DNA of 8,575 nucleotides from an uncultured Coriobacteriaceae bacterium (lineage in GTDB: Bacteria; Actinomycetota; Coriobacteriia; Coriobacteriales; Eggerthellaceae), in the NCBI GenBank assembly GCA_902796815.1, contig CADBQL010000176.1, forward strand, positions 1-8,575, in the 5' to 3' direction. Each line of letters starts with the position of its first letter. Within the stretch, counting starts at the first letter, position 1. Under the pieces are notes generated by a model, which ran no database searches, was not told the DNA's origin, and was given only the letters and a program-made list of their open reading frames with translations. Positions 5,524 through 8,575 of this stretch are shown here, one piece after another. The position numbers and the translations under genes are program-made.

Positions 5524-6321
5524 TTAGATTGCCATCAACCCCGGCAGGTCGACCTGCGCATCCGCCGCGATGACCAGGTCGTTTTCGGAGCCGGCGAAGT
5601 CATCGTCGGGGCAGTGCAGCAGATACACGTGCGCAAACGCCTTGTGCAGCGCTTGCGTGAAGCGTTCTGGGTTTTCCAACATGTCGAATACGACGTTGAC
5701 CAGGTACAACCCGCCGTCTGTCATGGCGCGTTTCGCTGCTGAGAGCGTCTCGGGAGCAAGCAGGCCGCTCGTCGGGTTGGTGCCGTCGAAGGAGTCGTTC
5801 ACCACCACGTCGTAGGTCGCCGACCGGGCGCTTCGAAGCGCCTCCGCCCCGTCGCCGACGATGATGCTCAGGCGCCCCGTGCCAGCGGGTCCATGCTGAC
5901 TTTCGATCTCGTCCAGGAAGAAGTGCCGCCGCGCGATGTCCACGATGGCAGAATCGATTTCCACCACATCGATAGAGGCTTCCTGAAGGCGCGGGTCATC
6001 GCTCGTTAGCAGGTGTTTCGGGTAGGAAAACGCCCCGCCGCCGATCATCAGCACGCTGCGCACCTCCCGCAGGTCGAACACGCAATCGATGCCGCGGCAA
6101 TAGGCGAACACGGGCTCGAAACGACGCTCTCCCAGATACGTTGCCGACTGGAAACCGCCTCCCACGTAGAGCACCCGCACCGGTTCTCCGTCGTCGGTTT
6201 CGAGGGTGAACACTTCCGCATCGCCAAACATAGTGGGATACATGTATTCCTCGCACAGCGGATTGGCCGTGCAGGTTTTGGCGCGGGTTTCGGCGCGGGT
6301 CTCGATAGGGGCTTCGCTCAC
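5524..6321 (-). CDS. Spermidine-synthase-fold (class I SAM-dependent) protein
   Basis: Protein of 265 aa with the Rossmann core of the spermidine synthase superfamily: VLMIGGGAFSYPKHLL (90-105, SAM loop), DVVEID (118-123, acidic residue for the ribose), IVGDGAEAL (154-162) and YDVVVNDSFDGTNP (170-183). True spermidine synthases have GGGDG in the first motif and D-x2-DP in the last; here these are GGGAF and DSFDG, so aminopropyl transfer is doubtful and the exact reaction is unknown. The N-terminal part (about 36-85) resembles the small beta domain of the family. A GTG at 6321 is chosen as start, with GAGGAGG ending 5 bases before it; longer frames would run through the upstream acetyltransferase gene. 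Residues 9-16 repeat ETRA twice, from a 12-bp tandem repeat. It follows the acetyltransferase by 13 bp, forming a two-gene operon. Confidence 0.8.
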   Translation of the reverse strand: MSEAPIETRAETRAKTCTANPLCEEYMYPTMFGDAEVFTLETDDGEPVRVLYVGGGFQSATYLGERRFEPVFAYCRGIDCVFDLREVRSVLMIGGGAFSYPKHLLTSDDPRLQEASIDVVEIDSAIVDIARRHFFLDEIESQHGPAGTGRLSIIVGDGAEALRSARSATYDVVVNDSFDGTNPTSGLLAPETLSAAKRAMTDGGLYLVNVVFDMLENPERFTQALHKAFAHVYLLHCPDDDFAGSENDLVIAADAQVDLPGLMAI

Positions 6322-6334
6322 GGCTGCCTCCTCG

Positions 6335-6820
6335 CTAATGCGTGCCCTGCGCAAGTGCTTCGAGCGTATCGCCTTCCAGCCGATAGGTAGTCCAGCAGTC
6401 CATCTTTTTGGCACCAAGCGACAAATAAAAGTCGATGCTGGGTTGGTTCCAGTCAAGGCAATTCCACTCCAGCCTGCCGCAATCTCGCTCCACCGCGATC
6501 TGCGCCAGGTGCTGCAGCAAACCCTTCCCATAGCCTTTGCCGCGCTCGCTTGGCAGCACGAACAAGTCCTCGAGGAAGATCCCCGCGCGCCCAAGCCAAG
6601 TCGAGAAACTGGTAAAGAACACAGCAAACCCAACTGGTCGGCCACCTGCCTCGACGAGCAGGACCTCTGCTGCGCGGCGCGCGAACAGCGATTCGCGAAG
6701 AAGCTCTTCGGTCGCAACGACCTGGTCGGCGGCTTTTTCGTATTCTGCGAGCTGCCTGATCAAATCCAAGATGACGGGTACGTCGGCTTCGGTTGCAAAT
6801 CGATATGAGGCTTGTGTCAT
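6335..6820 (-). CDS. GNAT-family acetyltransferase, spermidine/diamine N-acetyltransferase-like
   Basis: Acetyl-CoA-dependent N-acetyltransferase (161 aa). The acetyl-CoA loop is RGKGYG (93-98) in VLPSERGKGYGKGLL. Beyond the general GNAT fold it follows human SSAT along its length: FATEADVPVILDLIRQLAEYE (8-28), FFTSFSTWLGRAGIFLEDLFV (68-88), DWNQPSIDFYLSLGA (123-137). The latter keeps the WN-x-PSI-x-FY pattern, with Y132 at the position of the SSAT catalytic tyrosine. Likely substrates are therefore polyamines or other small diamines such as thialysine; this is inference from similarity. The ATG at 6820 has GGAG 7 bases upstream on its strand. The gene is the first of a pair with the spermidine-synthase-fold protein, and a polyamine theme for both is attractive though unproven. 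Confidence 0.82.
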   Translation of the reverse strand: MTQASYRFATEADVPVILDLIRQLAEYEKAADQVVATEELLRESLFARRAAEVLLVEAGGRPVGFAVFFTSFSTWLGRAGIFLEDLFVLPSERGKGYGKGLLQHLAQIAVERDCGRLEWNCLDWNQPSIDFYLSLGAKKMDCWTTYRLEGDTLEALAQGTH

Positions 6821-7131
6821 GGCAAAGCTCCTGTCGATGGGAAGAATCAGATGCTTTGTGCCATGATAGACCACGAGGGAGCTGCTTGCACACGTTTGCC
6901 TCGCTAGCTGTGGAGCATGCTGAACAAAACATGCCAGCTGACAGCGCCGCATCAGTTTTTTGCATCTTACAAAAGCAATGCTTCCGTACTATGGCATAAG
7001 GGTTTGCTATACAATGCGAAGCAAATGCGCAGATGGTGGGGGAGGCTCCAATAATAGCCCAAAAGGGATACTCCTCGTATTTCTTAAGCAGGCGAGCTGT
7101 GATGCTTAGGGTTTTGTGGCGAGGCTTGGCG
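6821..7131. other. 311-bp intergenic gap between yigZ and the acetyltransferase gene
   Basis: No convincing gene is seen on either strand. The stretch is AT-richer than its surroundings near 6950-7020. It must hold the promoter of the acetyltransferase operon on the - strand, but no clear -35/-10 pair stands out. Close to the yigZ stop, TAAGCA (7085-7090) and TGCTTA (7103-7108) can pair around a 12-nt loop; without a following T-run this is a weak candidate end for yigZ transcripts. A partial hairpin repeat sits at 7046-7076. Confidence 0.5.
7046..7076 (+). repeat. Truncated copy of the interspersed hairpin repeat
   Basis: The 21 bases 7056-7076 equal the left part of the other copies, from AGCCCAAA to ACTCCTC, but the right arm TTTGGGCT is missing and is replaced by GTATTTCT. 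To the left, CTCCAATAAT matches CTCCAAAAGT next to the copy at 4488 at 8 of 10 positions, so the shared element includes about 10 bp upstream of the hairpin. Without its right arm this copy can no longer fold in the same way and is probably a decaying or incomplete unit. Confidence 0.7.
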
Positions 7132-7767
7132 TTATAGGAATCGCAGCTTTTCGGTGCCAAGCGAGCAAGTTGCGCGTGCGTTCGAGAAATCTCGAATGCG
7201 CTCGACAAGCTCGCTTGCGTTTTCGGTTGGGATGACGAGGCGCAGCGTGACGTCCTGGGCAAATTCGGTTTCGTCTACGTGAGCTCCCCAGGTTGCGAGG
7301 CGATTGTTCAGCGGTTCGTACAGCTGGTATGGAATCGTGACCTCGAGCGAACGGCAGGGGATGCGCTGCACGATGCGCGCGGCGTCGAGCGCATCGGATG
7401 CGACTTTGGTATAGGCGCGCATGAGGCCGCCCTTGCCGAGCAAGGTGCCGCCAAAAATGCGCGCGACTACGCATGCTACGTCCTTGAGCTCGCGCCCCTT
7501 GATGGCGTTAAGAGTTGGAAGTCCTGCCGAGCCGTGAGGCTCCTTCGCGTCGGAGAAGAATTCGGTCCCGTCGGCGAGCACCCACGCCGAAACGTAATGG
7601 CTCGCGGCGGGAATTCGCTCGATGATGCGATGCCTGAACTCGATGGCCTCTTCGGCAGATTCGACGTGGGTTGCGAATCCGAAGAACTGGCTTTTGCGGT
7701 CCTCGAACAGTGATTCTCCCACCTCACTAGGTGCTACCGTCGAATATGCCTTGAGCGTGCTAGTCAT
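7132..7767 (-). CDS. yigZ: YigZ/IMPACT-family protein (UPF0029 plus DUF1949)
   Basis: Protein of 211 aa of the conserved YigZ/IMPACT family, whose eukaryotic member regulates translation via GCN1; the bacterial role is unsettled. The N-terminal domain shows ESLFEDRKSQFFGFA (18-32), AASHYVSAWVL (54-64), KEPHGSAGLPTLNAI (75-89; family D-GEP-x-GTAG-x-P) and RIFGGTLLGKGGLMRAYT (103-120; family RYFGG-x-KLG-x-GGL-x-RAY). The C-terminal part (about 139-211) fits the ferredoxin-like DUF1949 domain. Length is typical. No Shine-Dalgarno sequence precedes the ATG at 7767 or the in-frame ATG 9 bp earlier. A TATAAT ending 7 bp before 7767 instead suggests a leaderless transcript starting at or next to this ATG. 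It overlaps the end of the hydrolase gene by 8 bp. Confidence 0.9.
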   Translation of the reverse strand: MTSTLKAYSTVAPSEVGESLFEDRKSQFFGFATHVESAEEAIEFRHRIIERIPAASHYVSAWVLADGTEFFSDAKEPHGSAGLPTLNAIKGRELKDVACVVARIFGGTLLGKGGLMRAYTKVASDALDAARIVQRIPCRSLEVTIPYQLYEPLNNRLATWGAHVDETEFAQDVTLRLVIPTENASELVERIRDFSNARATCSLGTEKLRFL

Positions 7768-8575
7768 GCGAAGCATTATACGCGACCGTCGCGGTTTCGA
7801 GCCATGTGAAGAGCGACGTGAGGACGGGGTTTTCCTCAGCAGCGGATTTGTGCATGGTCACAGTCGTATTCATGTGCTGCCAATGTCGGCCTTCGAGCGT
7901 GATGAACTCCACCGACTCGTGTCCGTTTGCCTCGCGCAAAAGCTCGACCAGGCGTGCTTGGCTTGCGTAGGGGCTCAAAGTGTCCTCGCGTCCGTGTGCG
8001 ACGAACAGCGGCACACGCGGTATGCTGCCAGTTTTGGCTTCGTAGACCACAAGGTCGATAGGGGAGTAGCAAGCTACAGCGACTCTTCTCGCCCTCCGGC
8101 TCGTTCCGTCCGATGCGAGGTCGACGAGCGTACGCCAAGCGCCATGGGTGGGAAACGGCTTCACGAGCATATCAGCAGCATCGGCCACGCCTGCTATGCT
8201 GATGCATGCTCCGATGCGCTCGGCAGGGAATCGAAACGCCTCCTGCAGCCACGTTGTGTAGCACATGAGCGTTGCCAGATGGCCACCAGCGCTTGTGCCG
8301 CCAATCGCGATACGCTCGCAAGGAATGCCGGCTTGCTCCATGTGGTCGAGGGCGGCTTTCACCCCCAAAAACCCGTCGTCAACCATGCTGGGGAACTTAT
8401 GCCAGGGCGCTTCGCGAAAGCCCACCGAACAGAATCGGTAACCTTGTGCGTTGTACACATTGGCGGCATCGATCATCGACTCAGGTGAGCCAAAAACGTA
8501 GGCGCCGCCGTGAAAGTAAAGCACAGGTATGTCGTGGCGCACCTCGTCGGGCTCCCACAGCACGCAATGTTGCTG
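7760..8575 (-). CDS. Alpha/beta hydrolase (HSL/esterase type), 5' end beyond the window
   Basis: Carboxylester hydrolase-type fold; 271 residues are visible and the frame stays open to the right edge, so the N-terminus is missing. A GTG at 8563 could be read as a start, but it has no ribosome site and the sequence before it continues in frame. Counted from the edge, the oxyanion-hole motif HGGAY is at 22-26, the nucleophile S95 in GGTSAGGH, an acid D198 in HGREDTLSP and a histidine H231 in EGRHWQHM, in the classical Ser-Asp-His order. HGGA replaces the common HGGG. Hormone-sensitive-lipase relatives usually have 50-80 residues before this motif, so a comparable part may lie outside. The physiological ester is unknown. 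It overlaps yigZ by 8 bp, suggesting co-transcription. Confidence 0.85.
   Translation of the reverse strand, partial: QQHCVLWEPDEVRHDIPVLYFHGGAYVFGSPESMIDAANVYNAQGYRFCSVGFREAPWHKFPSMVDDGFLGVKAALDHMEQAGIPCERIAIGGTSAGGHLATLMCYTTWLQEAFRFPAERIGACISIAGVADAADMLVKPFPTHGAWRTLVDLASDGTSRRARRVAVACYSPIDLVVYEAKTGSIPRVPLFVAHGREDTLSPYASQARLVELLREANGHESVEFITLEGRHWQHMNTTVTMHKSAAEENPVLTSLFTWLETATVAYNASHD
7775..7780 (-). promoter_or_regulatory. -10 box TATAAT for leaderless yigZ
   Basis: On the - strand TATAAT is followed by seven bases and then the yigZ ATG, the spacing expected when transcription starts on the A of the start codon. Leaderless genes are common in actinobacteria. No good TTGACA-like -35 is seen about 17 bp upstream. 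The box lies inside the last codons (Tyr-Asn) of the hydrolase gene, so yigZ may be read both from here and from the hydrolase transcript. Confidence 0.5.

Noticed and set aside
6322..6717. N-terminal extension of the spermidine-synthase-fold gene
   Set aside because: It would overlap almost the whole conserved acetyltransferase gene in another frame; the GTG at 6321 has a strong GAGGAGG at correct spacing.
7003..7015. + strand -10 box TATACAAT
   Set aside because: No matching -35 is found and no + strand gene lies downstream, since yigZ is on the other strand.
7622..8488. Open frame of 288 codons on the + strand opposite yigZ and the hydrolase gene
   Set aside because: Both - strand proteins have full family motifs here; the + strand translation is compositionally random.

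Overview
The window is GC-rich (except for short AT-rich patches) and carries a complete DMSO-reductase-type molybdoenzyme operon with a Tat-dependent, probably lipid-anchored catalytic subunit. Combined with one gene that looks leaderless, this suggests an anaerobic actinobacterium of the Coriobacteriia/Eggerthellaceae kind (Eggerthella, Gordonibacter, Slackia and relatives), which are known for large sets of such enzymes. This placement is inferred from protein style and base composition. There is no rRNA or other marker gene here.

Left part (1-336): no gene is visible. It holds two copies of a 73-bp tandem repeat, each with a 12-bp palindrome GAGCA-N2-TGCTC, then an AT-rich inverted repeat (ATTAACAA-N10-TTGTTAAT) and a long-range 11-bp inverted repeat. 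This is the control region in front of the operon. Centre (337-5350, + strand): a DmsC-like membrane anchor, a DmsA-like Mo-bisPGD catalytic subunit, a DmsB-like four-cluster ferredoxin subunit and, after a 364-bp gap full of repeats, a TorD/DmsD-family maturation chaperone. Together they make a membrane-bound respiratory reductase: quinol is oxidised at DmsC, electrons pass through the four [4Fe-4S] clusters of DmsB to the cluster and molybdenum of DmsA outside the membrane, and the chaperone guards cofactor loading and Tat export. The substrate cannot be read from the sequence. The residue aligned with the Mo-ligating serine of DmsA is threonine (T208).

Right part (5524-8575, - strand, convergent with the operon): reading from the right edge, an alpha/beta hydrolase truncated by the window, a YigZ/IMPACT-family protein overlapping it by 8 bp, then after a 311-bp gap a spermidine/diamine-N-acetyltransferase-like GNAT protein and a spermidine-synthase-fold protein 13 bp behind it.

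The most unusual content is a small interspersed repeat, a hairpin with arms AGCCCAAA and TTTGGGCT, in all three intergenic gaps from 4336 rightwards. Two copies form a perfect 36-bp inverted pair (4488-4605) that splits a duplicated stretch behind dmsB. One copy (5476-5504) sits exactly between the real 3' end of the spermidine-synthase-like gene and a diverged 74-bp duplicate of that end. A fourth, partial copy is at 7056-7076. The layout resembles REP/BIME elements, two copies even having GTAG 5' of the hairpin, but no transposase is in the window.
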